NCBI GenBank assembly: GCA_002633005.1
Contig: NMRA01000262.1
Coordinates: 10,786-74,785, forward strand
From: Phoronis australis
Lineage: Eukaryota; Phoronida; Phoronidae
Reading direction: 5' to 3'
DNA: 64,000 nt
Shown here: one piece after another, positions 38,801-44,431 of the stretch
Numbering within the stretch: the stretch's first letter is position 1
Layout of the letters: each line of letters begins with the position of its first letter
Translations under genes and position numbers: made by a program
Notes under the pieces: model-generated
The model's database searches: none
The model's input: the letters and a program-made list of their open reading frames with translations, nothing else
What the model was told of the DNA's origin: nothing

Positions 38801-41800
38801 GTTAACGGGCTTTTACGTGATCCTTGACATGGGTTTACATGGTCCTTGACATGGGTTTGCTTGGTCCTTGACATGGGTTTTGGATGGTCTTTGACGGGGC
38901 ATATATGATATTTGACGGGGGTCTGTGACATGTGTTTACGTGGTCCTTGTCGGAGGTTTACATGATTCAAACACTTCTTGGTAGTGTCTGGCATGATGCA
39001 GTCAGTTTACATCACTTCTTATCTCAAAAAATTGTTGCACTTGCAGCAAGAGAGGCGGTGGATATTGTTGTGTACGCTCATTAAATGGAGATAACTGAAT
39101 TGTTAATGTGTGTTTATCTTGGTAACTACCCACTGTTAAAATAGCTTATTGATATGGAAATACCAATATCAGATATGATATACCAATATCAGATATGATA
39201 TACCGATATCAGATATGATATACCAATATCAGGTATGATATACCAATATCAGATATGATATACCAATGTTTTGTTGACTATGGTGTGTAGGCAGTGTTCA
39301 ATGACTATTTCTCCAGAAACAAGTAAAACAATTATTTCCTTTTAGCTTATCAACCCTAAGAAGGCTAATGAAATAAACTTTTACTTCAATTTGCCACTCT
39401 GCACCTGACAGAGAGTAGAAAATCAATATATTTGCCCTTGCTGACCCTAACTTTGATTTGTTTTGGGGCCTCTTTCACCATAGATTGCTGTCATCTCTTA
39501 GTGATCCTAACCAGGCTCTACCTGGCTGGTATTAGCACATACCATCTTTGTAACCCTTGGATACTTCAGTATGATATCAGCACATACCATTCTGGTAACC
39601 CTGGATACTTCAGTATGATATCATTCACATACCGTTCTCATAACCCTGGATACTTCAGTAGTTTGTTAGAACTCCTCACCTAGTGTGTTACTTCCTGTTT
39701 GTTGACCTCAGCTTGTGACCCTTTAGTGCATTTAACGCCAAGCTTTTTCTAAGTGTGTTTTGAAATCTGTTTTAGCAGAGATACTTTTCTTACCATTGTC
39801 TATTAAGTATTTCAAAAGTGTGATTTTCCATAACCAGTTGCATTAAAAGAGTGTGTTTTCTGAAAAGGACTGTGGAAATCAACAACTGAAAATAATGTTA
39901 TACAAATCCTTTTTTCCTCTTGGAATATCTGCCTAACTTGCTTTTTGCCATACATTGGGTCATACATATTCTACTAACCAAGTTTCATTAACCTTTCTCA
40001 CAGCACATCTAGGGTAGACTCGGGCGCGTACAATGCGCGGGACAGCTCCAGAGAACCGTATTACACGCGGTCGAGAGATAACTTAAGAGATAGCCGTGAT
40101 CATAGCCCTTGTTCCACCAACAAGTATAGGTCCAATTATTCTACACTGTCAGTAAGTGGGTTTTGTGTTGAAATCTCCAATCTCAGCCATTACGTGACGA
40201 ACTTGAAGTTGATAACCAGCATGGCATTATAGTGTGGTTTGGTATGGAGTTACGTTAGATTTAAAGCTTTGTCAGAGCCATGCTGTGTGAAGCATGCTTT
40301 TATGTTGTCCAGTGTAACAGTGTTGTGTGTTGGACGTGCGTGTGTTACCAATGCAGGCATTTTCAGGATGGAGAAACAATTCTGTGTCTGGATCCCTGTT
40401 CCGCTTAGTCCAGTGGACTCGACACTGAAAATTCCTGTGCCTGGACTTAAAAGCTCTGTGACTGGTTCTTGTAAATCCATTGGCTTGACTCTCTGAACAT
40501 GACTATGGGAGATCAAATCCATTGGCTTGACTCTCTCAACATGACTATGGGAGATCAAATCCATTGGCTTGACTCTCTCAACATGACTATGGGAGATCAA
40601 ATCCATTGGCTTGACTCTCTCAACATGACTATGGGAGATCAAATCCATTGGCTTGACTCTCTCAACATGACTATGGGAGATCAAATCCATTGGCTTGACT
40701 CTCTCAACATGACTATGGGAGATCAAATCCATTGGCTTGACTCTCTCAACATGACTATGGGAGATCAAATCCATTGGCTTGACTCTCTCAACATGACTAT
40801 GGGAGATCAAATCCATTGGCTTGACTCTCTCAACATGACTATGGGAGATCAAATCCATTGGCTTGACTCTCTCAACATGACTATGGGAGATCAAATCCAT
40901 TGGCTTGACTCTCTCAACATGACTATGGGAGATCAAATCCATTGGCTTGACTCTCTCAACATGACTATGGGAGATCAAATCCATTGGCTTGACTCTCTCA
41001 ACATGACTATGGGAGATCAAATCCATTGGCTTGACTCTCTCAACATGACTATGGGAGATCAAATCCATTGGCTTGACTCTCTCAACATGACTATGGGAGA
41101 TCAAATCCATTGGCTTGACTCTCTCAACATGACTATGGGAGATCAAATCCATTGGCTTGACTCTCTCAACATGACTATGGGAGATCAAATCCATTGGCTT
41201 GACTCTCTCAACATGACTATGGGAGATCAAATCCATTGGCTTGACTCTCTCAACATGACTATGGGAGATCAAATCCATTGGCTTGACTCTCTCAACATGA
41301 CTATGGGAGATCAAATCCATTGGCTTGACTCTCTCAACATGACTATGGGAGATCAAATCCATTGGCTTGACTCTCTCAACATGACTATGGGAGATCAAAT
41401 CCATTGGCTTGACTCTCTCAACATGACTATGGGAGATCAAATCCATTGGCTTGACTCTCTCAACATGACTATGGGAGATCAAATCCATTGGCTTGACTCT
41501 CTCAACATGACTATGGGAGATCAAATCCATTGGCTTGACTCTCTCAACATGACTATGGGAGATCAAATCCATTGGCTTGACTCTCTCAACATGACTATGG
41601 GAGATCAAATCCATTGGCTTGACTCTCTCAACATGACTATGGGAGATCAAATCCATTGGCTTGACTCTCTCAACATGACTATGGGAGATCAAATCCATTG
41701 GCTTGACTCTCTCAACATGACTATGGGAGATCAAATCCATTGGCTTGACTCTCTCAACATGACTATGGGAGATCAAATCCATTGGCTTGACTCTCTCAAC

Positions 41801-42849
41801 ATGACTATGGGAGATCAAATCCATTGGCTTGACTCTCTCAACATGACTATGGGAGATCAAATCCATTGGCTTGACTCTCTCAACATGACTATGGGAGATC
41901 AAATCCATTGGCTTGACTCTCTCAACATGACTATGGGAGATCAAATCCATTGGCTTGACTCTCTCAACATGACTATGGGAGATCAAATCCATTGGCTTGA
42001 CTCTCTCAACATGACTATGGGAGATCAAATCCATTGGCTTGACTCTCTCAACATGACTATGGGAGATCAAATCCATTGGCTTGACTCTCTCAACATGACT
42101 ATGGGAGATCAAATCCATTGGCTTGACTCTCTCAACATGACTATGGGAGATCAAATCCATTGGCTTGACTCTCTCAACATGACTATGGGAGATCAAATCC
42201 ATTGGCTTGACTCTCTCAACATGACTATGGGAGATCAAATCCATTGGCTTGACTCTCTCAACATGACTATGGGAGATCAAATCCATTGGCTTGACTCTCT
42301 CAACATGACTATGGGAGATCAAATCCATTGGCTTGACTCTCTNACTCAGTTGGGCAGATTGTTCCATATTACATGATAATACAGCACACTCAGTGGGGCA
42401 GATTGTTCCATATTACATGATAATTCAGCACACTCAGTTGGGCAGATTGTTCCATATTACATGATAATACAGCACACTCAGTTGGGCAGATTGTTCCATA
42501 TTGCTTACATTGTCACACAATTATAATGCACTTTGACCTGTCCTGTGTCATAGGTCAAAGACTGCTTTCTCTCGCCATATGTTAGGTCGTCTGGCAAAGA
42601 CCTGATTTGTTTGTGGCCTGAAAGTTGTCACTAGGAACCTATTGTTGACCTGACATGCTTTAGGCGAGCGAATCAAGTCTAGTCACAGAGATCCATTGAT
42701 TGAATAAAAAAATTACAATTACGATCAGATTCATTTCATTAGCACTGCTTGTCTATTTTTGCCTACGTGCATTTGAAGCATGTGGCTTGTAACTATATTA
42801 AGCTATTTTTCTTTCTCAGTCGCTCCGCAACTCATACACGAACTACTAG
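4851..42849 (+). CDS. CDC14: CDC14-family dual-specificity protein phosphatase (16-exon gene span)
   Basis: CDC14 phosphatases remove phosphate from Ser-Pro (CDK-type) sites and act in mitotic exit, cytokinesis, ciliogenesis and DNA repair. Joining 16 exons in phase gives about 619-632 residues, close to vertebrate CDC14A. Numbering from the ATG at 4866, residues 1-173 form the N-terminal phosphatase-like domain with [10 protein letters not shown] and the acidic [13 protein letters not shown]. Exon 8 supplies the linker and start of the catalytic domain. D251 in VDGSTP is the expected general acid. C278 and R284 in HCKAGLGRTG are the catalytic nucleophile and phosphate-binding Arg. The C-D spacing of 27 matches the family. 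Residues after about 330 form a Ser/Arg/His-rich, probably disordered tail. Exon 8 is duplicated as a mutually exclusive pair. The family assignment is secure; whether it is the sole CDC14 of the genome is not known. Confidence 0.95.
5121..5211 (+). CDS. CDC14: CDC14 exon 2
   Basis: The acceptor is CTGTTTTCAG and the donor GTAAGT. The split Asp codon joins exon 1 to give [14 protein letters not shown], then [14 protein letters not shown]. These are hallmark CDC14 N-terminal sequences of the non-catalytic, substrate-binding A domain. Confidence 0.93.
5451..5547. repeat. 17-bp tandem repeat, about 5.5 copies
   Basis: The unit AAATGCTTCATAATTAT is repeated almost perfectly, with one variant last copy. 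It is intronic and has no coding sense. Confidence 0.9.
5702..5734. repeat. 7-bp microsatellite (TCTGTTG)n
   Basis: About 4.5 copies of TCTGTTG in intron 2. Confidence 0.85.
6818..6893 (+). CDS. CDC14: CDC14 exon 3
   Basis: The acceptor is TATTTTTCAG and the donor GTAAGT. With the last two bases of exon 2 it reads [20 protein letters not shown] and then LNKKLK, nearly identical to vertebrate CDC14. It ends in phase 0. The next intron is the longest of the gene (11.6 kb). Confidence 0.95.
10536..10660. repeat. 49-bp tandem repeat, about 2.5 copies
   Basis: The unit begins TTGACCCCRAMTGACCCA and continues through GCTAGCATCGTCCAACTG. The first two units are nearly identical and the third is truncated. 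In addition, short sequences around AAATGGGCTTTCA at 10384 recur diverged at 10822, so this stretch has been duplicated locally more than once. Confidence 0.75.
11018..11184. repeat. 15-bp minisatellite, about 11 copies
   Basis: The unit TCATGAGTGACATAG is almost perfectly repeated, with one copy having C for T. Because 15 is a multiple of 3, long open frames appear in several frames on both strands (MSDIV or DYVTH repeats). These are artefacts of the repeat, not genes. Confidence 0.95.
11780..11873. repeat. 47-bp direct duplication
   Basis: Two adjacent copies of a unit starting GGTAACTATTGCCGTTGTAT, each including CAGGCAGTAAAC. Confidence 0.8.
12130..12502. repeat. 53-bp minisatellite, about 7 copies
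   Basis: The unit contains CCGCTGACCAGATGAAGG and ATAAACATGGTGTTTTTG with point variants between copies. Overlapping open frames on the minus strand ([10 protein letters not shown]-type repeats) are repeat artefacts. Confidence 0.92.
12920..13025. repeat. Imperfect ~55-bp duplication
   Basis: Two diverged copies share CTGCATGGGTTC and AAACACTGGTCT. Confidence 0.55.
13241..13405. repeat. 42-bp minisatellite, 4 copies
   Basis: The unit starts AGCTTTGCCTTAGGTCTAGA and is open in frame on both strands because its length is a multiple of three. Confidence 0.9.
14690..14768. repeat. 32-bp tandem duplication
   Basis: Two adjacent copies share ATATGATCCTRTGCAGGACA and AGTACCAACATGAAT. Confidence 0.75.
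16055..16310. mobile_element. Solo end of the TA-flanked DNA element
   Basis: It begins TACCGTATTCGCCGTAATAA. Over about 255 bp it is the diverged reverse complement of the right end of the element at 29867-31368, sharing CCCGGT, ACGGGTGAAAT and TTACGCTCTG blocks. No matching opposite end is seen downstream, so this is a truncated copy. From 16310 on the sequence instead resembles 38265-38390 (CTATTGGCCATTTTT, then GTTGCTCTTGTT), so two repeats abut here. Confidence 0.65.
17279..17445. repeat. 28-bp minisatellite, about 6 copies
   Basis: The unit is AAAATAATGCRTATACCGTT followed by ACGAAGTT, with only scattered substitutions. Confidence 0.92.
17447..17634. repeat. 72-bp tandem repeat, about 2.6 copies
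   Basis: It directly follows the 28-bp array. The unit starts AGGACCAGAGAAGTCCTTTA and includes CACCAGCTATTACTGAA. Confidence 0.88.
18522..18614 (+). CDS. CDC14: CDC14 exon 4
   Basis: The acceptor is TCGCTTTTCAG and the donor GTAAGT. This phase 0-0 exon of 31 codons reads [19 protein letters not shown] then [12 protein letters not shown], the conserved core of the CDC14 N-terminal domain. Confidence 0.95.
18615..19450 (+). other. CDC14 intron 4
   Basis: This is 836 bp in which I see nothing beyond AT-rich intron sequence. The 73-codon frame at 19111-19332 has no recognisable signature. Confidence 0.7.
19451..19530 (+). CDS. CDC14: CDC14 exon 5
   Basis: The acceptor is TTTGCCAG and the donor GTAAGT. 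It reads [20 protein letters not shown] then PPFFPFR, ending after two bases of the Arg codon. [10 protein letters not shown] is diagnostic for CDC14. Confidence 0.95.
19715..19930. repeat. Diverged copy of the 1650-2160 dispersed repeat
   Basis: It shares AAATGTCCAAATTTGGC, an ATATCTCA block and the following TTTTGCACTGTTCTCCA-like stretch with the copy near 1660-1840. Confidence 0.35.
20747..20799. repeat. CA/CACG dinucleotide microsatellite
   Basis: An interrupted CACG block runs into a pure CA run of about 30 bp in intron 5. Confidence 0.95.
20951..21105. repeat. 81-bp tandem duplication
   Basis: Two adjacent, nearly identical units start GTACAGTGTATTGAAATAGA and end with ATTTACCCACAATG. 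Near identity suggests a recent event. Confidence 0.9.
21528..21882. mobile_element. Hairpin MITE-like element with internal tandem units
   Basis: The left end begins CAAGGTACCTAAACTACACG and runs on through GTTAACGGACTCATAAACACGG. The right end is its reverse complement over about 50 bp (CAAGGTATCTAAACTACATG and on). The interior holds imperfect repeats of CGGACTCACAAACACGG. The whole would fold as a long hairpin in intron 5 pre-mRNA, ending about 70 bp before exon 6. No clear target duplication is visible, although TGTT occurs beside both ends. Confidence 0.55.
21954..22020 (+). CDS. CDC14: CDC14 exon 6
   Basis: The acceptor is CTGTTTGTAATAG and the donor GTAAGA. The first base completes the exon 5 Arg codon. 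It then reads [22 protein letters not shown], matching the CDC14 motif DASFG-C-YNLT. It ends in phase 0. A pyrimidine-rich tandem array begins within 30 bp of its donor. Confidence 0.95.
22047..22345. repeat. 17-bp pyrimidine-rich minisatellite after exon 6
   Basis: The unit is ATCTCTCTAAGACTCGC, with variants (CAC, CTCAC, shortened copies) in the first half and near-perfect copies in the second half, about 17 in all. The gradient from variable to homogeneous units is typical of a polar-growing minisatellite. It lies 26 bp inside intron 6. Confidence 0.93.
22848..22910 (+). CDS. CDC14: CDC14 exon 7
   Basis: The acceptor is TTGTCTTGCAG and the donor GTGAGC. Its 21 codons read [21 protein letters not shown], phase 0-0. 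The acidic DVDEYEHYE segment belongs to the family's substrate groove, which favours basic residues after the phospho-Ser-Pro. It must splice to either exon 8a or 8b. Confidence 0.95.
22911..24278 (+). other. CDC14 intron 7 (up to exon 8a)
   Basis: An imperfect duplication lies near 23293-23405 (AAAGTCTCAC then AACTTCAAACTGGA). Nothing else stands out. The open frames near 23.7-24.0 kb have no recognisable signature. Confidence 0.6.
24279..24366 (+). CDS. CDC14: CDC14 exon 8a (alternative, mutually exclusive)
   Basis: The acceptor is AAATGTTGCAG and the donor GTAGGC. It is 88 nt, entering in phase 0 and leaving after one base. It reads [20 protein letters not shown] then PHPKSKIEN. It covers the linker between the two phosphatase-like domains and the first strand of the catalytic domain. 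Against 8b it differs at six positions (K/R, F/L, I/V, H/E, C/S, I/V). Its Cys replaces the Ser in the usual FSGPHPKS. The frame is intact and the splice sites good, so it is not an obvious pseudoexon. No transcript can be inspected here. Confidence 0.85.
24367..25321 (+). other. Intron between the alternative exons 8a and 8b
   Basis: This 955 bp separates the duplicated exons. I see no repeats and no obvious sequence similarity outside the exon borders, which suggests the duplication is old. It is too long for steric hindrance between splice sites to enforce exclusivity. Confidence 0.6.
25322..25409 (+). CDS. CDC14: CDC14 exon 8b (alternative, mutually exclusive)
   Basis: The acceptor is TCTTACTTCGACAG, preceded by a better pyrimidine tract than 8a, and the donor is GTAACG. 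It has the same 88-nt length and phases as 8a. It reads [20 protein letters not shown] then PHPKSKVEN. It is closer to the vertebrate form at the first residue, at Val in WIVP and at Ser in FSGP, so it looks like the canonical version. Joining 8a to 8b would create GCG TGT TGA, an immediate stop. Confidence 0.9.
25410..26554 (+). other. CDC14 intron 8
   Basis: This 1.1-kb AT-rich intron has no repeats or other features that I can support. Confidence 0.6.
26555..26785 (+). CDS. CDC14: CDC14 exon 9 (catalytic domain, general acid and catalytic Cys)
   Basis: The acceptor is CATATTTCAG and the donor GTTAGT. It starts [20 protein letters not shown] and includes [18 protein letters not shown] and the [10 protein letters not shown] loop with the expected general acid Asp. 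It ends EGAIAVHCK, so the catalytic Cys lies two codons before the splice. All family-critical residues are present. Confidence 0.97.
26891..26966. repeat. 27-bp tandem repeat, about 2.7 copies
   Basis: The unit TACTCTCTCTATTAATTTGT plus TAGCATG lies in intron 9 and ends in a CT run. Confidence 0.85.
27233..27371 (+). CDS. CDC14: CDC14 exon 10 (P-loop second half)
   Basis: The acceptor is TTATGTTTACAG and the donor GTATGT. It completes the active-site loop as [20 protein letters not shown], then [31 protein letters not shown] is the conserved Q-loop region. The donor choice leaves two bases (GA) that join exon 11 to give the E-D-K-Q stretch seen in homologues as EEKQ. Confidence 0.95.
27416..27490. 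repeat. 31-bp tandem repeat with E-box cores, about 2.4 copies
   Basis: The unit is ACTAGTTACACACGTGCACC followed by TCTGTCCA. Each copy has a palindromic ACTAGT and a CACGTG core. It lies in intron 10, 45 bp after exon 10. Confidence 0.85.
27812..27880. repeat. 22-bp tandem repeat, 3 copies
   Basis: The unit contains GAGTGTTGCGTATACGGCAT. It is in intron 10, about 75 bp before exon 11. Confidence 0.8.
27955..28162 (+). CDS. CDC14: CDC14 exon 11
   Basis: The acceptor is CTTCACTTTCAG. It reads [20 protein letters not shown], ending the catalytic domain, then [18 protein letters not shown]. The latter aligns with the region described as a nuclear export signal in human CDC14A. Two in-phase donors exist. 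GTACGT at 28163 gives the end used here (DGRYADD). GTAAAT at 28187 would add eight residues (VRYRSNPS). Both leave phase 0, so either protein is possible. Confidence 0.88.
28694..28912 (+). pseudogene. THAP-domain fragment, zinc ligand lost
   Basis: The 72-codon frame opens MVWCTVPTC with the C-x4-C pair. It continues with SFFRFPREP and a Trp (LRKWLAAV), then [11 protein letters not shown] where THAP domains have V-C-x-x-H-F. The third zinc ligand is thus Phe instead of Cys, while the His remains. The fragment stops right after the domain and no catalytic transposase follows. It lies 165 bp inside the left end of the TTAA-flanked element and is best read as the decayed N-terminus of its transposase or of a captured THAP gene. 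Confidence 0.6.
29100..29428 (-). pseudogene. Decayed P2X7-like C-terminal cysteine module
   Basis: Read on the minus strand, a Met-initiated acidic leader ([16 protein letters not shown]) is followed after a frame change by [17 protein letters not shown] at 29247-29304. Then comes a stop, a VCC triplet (29242-29250), a further frame change, and [17 protein letters not shown] then LNRGVF. The order WCxCxxC, then CC, then C-x3-HP-F, then LN-x-V matches the zinc-binding cytoplasmic module of P2X7 receptors, which is widespread as stand-alone proteins in marine invertebrates. At least two frameshifts and stops make it non-functional. It lies antisense to the THAP fragment in the same transposon. 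Confidence 0.5.
29867..31368. mobile_element. Nested TA-flanked DNA element, 1.5 kb
   Basis: The left end reads TACCGTATTCGCAGTAATAA. The reverse complement of the right end reads TACCGTATTCGCCGTAATAA, and similarity continues through CGCCCA. The outer TA could be the target duplication, as in Tc1/mariner/pogo-type elements. The interior has only short open frames, so it is non-autonomous. It is inserted within the TTAA-flanked element, and its right end has a second truncated copy at 16055. Confidence 0.65.
32040..32360. repeat. Diverged copy of the dispersed repeat
   Basis: It matches 1900-2130 in order: a CATCTTGAA-like block, AAATTTGATCACG against AAATTTGGTCATG, TTTTGCTATCAATATACCTT, then TCTTTCTACTTTCA. 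Confidence 0.45.
33287..33390 (+). CDS. CDC14: CDC14 exon 12
   Basis: The acceptor is CTCCCCCACAG and the donor GTAAGT. It reads [20 protein letters not shown] then [15 protein letters not shown]. The GxTQGDKLxxLKxQR block is the most conserved part of the CDC14 tail, just after the catalytic domain, and is basic. Confidence 0.92.
33391..34188 (+). other. CDC14 intron 12
   Basis: This 0.8-kb intron has a weak copy of the dispersed repeat near 33990-34110 (AAAATGTCCAATTCTGGCCA). Nothing else is seen. Confidence 0.5.
34189..34377 (+). CDS. CDC14: CDC14 exon 13 (tail, Ser/His/Arg-rich)
   Basis: The acceptor is GTCACTTTCAG and the donor GTAGAT. It encodes a low-complexity basic tail: [18 protein letters not shown], then [19 protein letters not shown] and [12 protein letters not shown]. 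The end of the exon with its donor (ACAGGTAGATCT) is the first unit of a 47-bp tandem array, so the 5' splice site is present in six copies. The first donor keeps phase with exon 14. Confidence 0.88.
34345..34630. repeat. 47-bp array spanning the exon 13 end and its donor
   Basis: ACAGGTAGATCTATCATACT recurs at 34374, 34421, 34468, 34515 (G at the first base), 34562 and, as ACTGGTAGATC, at 34610. The spacing is 47, 47, 47, 47 and 48 bp. The unit begins inside coding sequence (TTTACTAAGCCAAGACGATC) and repeats into the intron. Confidence 0.93.
34838..35041 (+). CDS. CDC14: CDC14 exon 14 (tail, Ser/Thr/Lys-rich)
   Basis: The acceptor is ACATCTTCAG and the donor GTGAGT. With the last bases of exon 13 it reads [20 protein letters not shown], then [12 protein letters not shown] and [16 protein letters not shown]. 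It has SP and TP sites and basic clusters typical of the phosphorylatable, disordered CDC14 tail. Confidence 0.88.
35223..35416. repeat. 48-bp minisatellite, 4 copies
   Basis: The unit starts TTTTGTAATCAAATATTGTT and includes ACATTCTGTCCAAACTTTGA. Being a multiple of three it is open on both strands (FDEAFC and KVWTECKQ repeats). These are artefacts. Confidence 0.92.
36297..36462. repeat. 21-bp minisatellite, first block
   Basis: The unit GGGGTTTACATGGTCCTTGA plus C has about 8 nearly perfect copies. The array stops at 36462 and resumes in diverged form at 38515. Confidence 0.9.
36590..38300. repeat. About four ~430-bp repeat units with CTCF-like motifs
   Basis: Successive diverged units each hold an ATTTTCATGAAATT block, a GATGACG block, GTGCCCCCTAGTGGCAATTT or variants, and GGCGCCTCCTAGTGGCAG or variants. 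They cover 36856-37308, 37309-37745, 37746-38160 and a partial unit to about 38300. A preceding GC-rich part has CGTCCGTCC runs. No coding capacity is credible. The block sits between the two parts of the 21-bp array and is likely an inserted repeat or composite satellite. Confidence 0.75.
38515..38970. repeat. 21-bp minisatellite, second (diverged) block
   Basis: About 20 diverged copies of TCCTTGACATGGGTTTACAT plus GG, the same family as 36297-36462 but far more variable. Confidence 0.88.
39158..39268. repeat. 20-bp tandem repeat, about 5.5 copies
   Basis: The unit TATGATATACCAATATCAGA is nearly perfect. Confidence 0.92.
39536..39662. repeat. 45-bp tandem repeat, about 3 copies
   Basis: The units share CATACCRTTCT, GTAACCCTGGATACTTCAGT and ATGATATCA. 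Confidence 0.85.
40004..40151 (+). CDS. CDC14: CDC14 exon 15 (tail, Arg/Ser/Tyr-rich)
   Basis: The acceptor is CTTTCTCACAG and the donor GTAAGT. It reads [20 protein letters not shown], then [18 protein letters not shown] and [10 protein letters not shown]. It is in phase with both neighbours and lacks stop codons. It has no detailed vertebrate counterpart that I recognise, as expected for the fast-evolving tail. Confidence 0.82.
40494..42342. repeat. 42-bp minisatellite, about 44 almost identical copies
   Basis: The unit is ATGACTATGGGAGATCAAAT, CCATTGGCTTGACTCTCTCA, AC. Only the first junction copy differs (CTCTGAAC). Complete homogeneity over 1.8 kb implies recent expansion or gene conversion. 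The array ends at an n, so its true length is unknown. Long frames run through it on both strands because 42 is a multiple of 3 and the unit lacks stops in those frames. Confidence 0.97.
42344..42502. repeat. 44-bp tandem repeat, about 3.6 copies
   Basis: The unit contains ACTCAGTTGGGCAGATTGTT and CCATATTACATGATAATACA. It starts immediately after the n. Confidence 0.9.
42820..42849 (+). CDS. CDC14: CDC14 exon 16 (last coding codons and stop)
   Basis: The acceptor is TTTTCTTTCTCAG. It encodes nine residues, SLRNSYTNY, then TAG. Vertebrate CDC14A ends in a comparable SLxSxYxxY stretch, which supports both the exon and the stop. It is too short to be found by an ORF scan. Confidence 0.75.
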   Translation, partial: SLRNSYTNY

Positions 42850-43535
42850 ATCTACAGTGCTGCGATGATGCCCTCTTGTGGTGTTCCCAATGGCACGTCT
42901 GTGATTCTACCACCCTCTCCATACAACAAGTGGTGTTTACCTTGTGGTGCAAACAAGTGACGGTGTTTACTGTTTTACCCTGACCAGATTTCTACTGTGC
43001 TGCCCCCTTGTGTGCACCCGTATATTTATACTATGTTTCATATGTTCTTATGGTTAGAATACAACAAGTCAGTTATAAATAACAGTGTTAGTGTGAGTGT
43101 TACGGGTATTTATTAACTGTAGTTTGTTAATATGAAAAACAATTGAGGTTGTTAATGTGGTTCTTGAGACTGATTCAATTATATAACTGTCAGATGATAA
43201 TGCACTGTTTGGTCACAAATTTATTTCCATTGGTGTAACACTTAAATACTACCCTTGACTTACTGTCTGCATGTCTGATAGTAAAATATTTTGATAACTG
43301 TTTCATGTATCTGCATATTTATGTTTATCTTGGAATGAAAAGTTATACTGCTTATGCTACGGTAAGGGTGATTCTTTGTGTGATTTTTTTACATCTGGTA
43401 CTGTATCCTTTATGGTTTGGTGAACTTAGACACTTTGACCTTGACATTTGATCTTTGACCTAAGATTATGATCTCACTGGACATGTCTTTAGTTTGATAC
43501 CCTGTTTTTCAATAAATTATGACTATTAATTAACT
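42850..43535 (+). other. Probable CDC14 3' UTR
   Basis: AT-rich sequence following the stop. A canonical AATAAA lies at 43511-43516, suggesting cleavage near 43530. The proximal part holds two TGC-CTC/CCC-TTGTG motifs that resemble the CTCF-like motifs of intron 14. Confidence 0.4.
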
Positions 43536-44431
43536 CACTGGAGGTCCTTGTGGAAATTATATTGTTTTAATATTAACAGTTTTTGAACATCAGAATCTTT
43601 TAAGAACTCGAAAACTTTTATTCTGGTCAACGCATGCCTGCAATTTTCTTGTTCAGCATTATTTTGCATTTGATTACACGTGCAAGTGTGAAGCATTTGT
43701 CTCAACTGATGTCTTTGTGTGTGTTATTGAAGAGCGTTGCACTTTCACCTGATTGCAGCAATAATGATGCGGAGTGGTAATGTTTTTAAATCAACATTTT
43801 AGCAACTGTTGCTTGTCTTTGTATATAAAGCGTATTTAGATTTTTGAATAAGATTATTTTTGTACGTTTGCTCTGTATTGTCTACTAAATTTTAGATACT
43901 ATTTTAAGAGAACATTACATGGCGTACAAGCTTAGATATGAAAAGTGAGCTGTTGTATTGGCGTTGAAATCATCTCCCTGCAGTGTTCTGCGTATTGACT
44001 TTAAACTCATTGACAACCTTATTTTTGTAAATTTTTATGCATGCAGATAAAATGAATTTAAAGACATCTGTCGCTTGTGATTGGCCTTTGGCATGATGTA
44101 ATCTAAATAGATTTTTAAACTGCGTAGTTACAGTAAAGTTTATTCAAATTCAAACTAAAAATGCTGTAATTTTTATTTTTCAAATGCTCATACTGCATAG
44201 CTAAATAATTGTGTGTTAGTTGATGACAGCTGTTCAATACAAGCTGTGCTTATGGTGATGTCAATTTTTCTTCCTATATTATATTTTGTTGATAAATCTG
44301 ATCAAATTTTGCCATTCTGCTATATTCTATTCTAAACTGGGGAAGCATTAAAGACAACTGTTTGTCCATGGAAATTTGTGCTTCTAGATCTAGGCCTTGG
44401 TGTAATTGTATGGACATGCTACCTCTTTAGA

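Larger units (their letters stand above)
35042..40003 (+). other. CDC14 intron 14 (5 kb), repeat-dominated
   Basis: In order it holds a 48-bp array, single-copy AT-rich sequence, a 21-bp array, about 2 kb of CTCF-motif-bearing repeat units, a second stretch of the same 21-bp array, a 20-bp array and a 45-bp array. No exon is recognised. Confidence 0.7.
40152..42819 (+). other. CDC14 intron 15
   Basis: This is 2.67 kb dominated by a 42-bp minisatellite (40494-42342) and a 44-bp repeat (42344-42502), with an assembly n between them at 42343. The actual intron may be longer than shown. Confidence 0.75.

Noticed and set aside
40250-42376. Long overlapping open frames (625 and 705 codons) on both strands
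   Set aside because: Both are translations of the 42-bp minisatellite. There is no splice or start context and the same unit is open in both directions.
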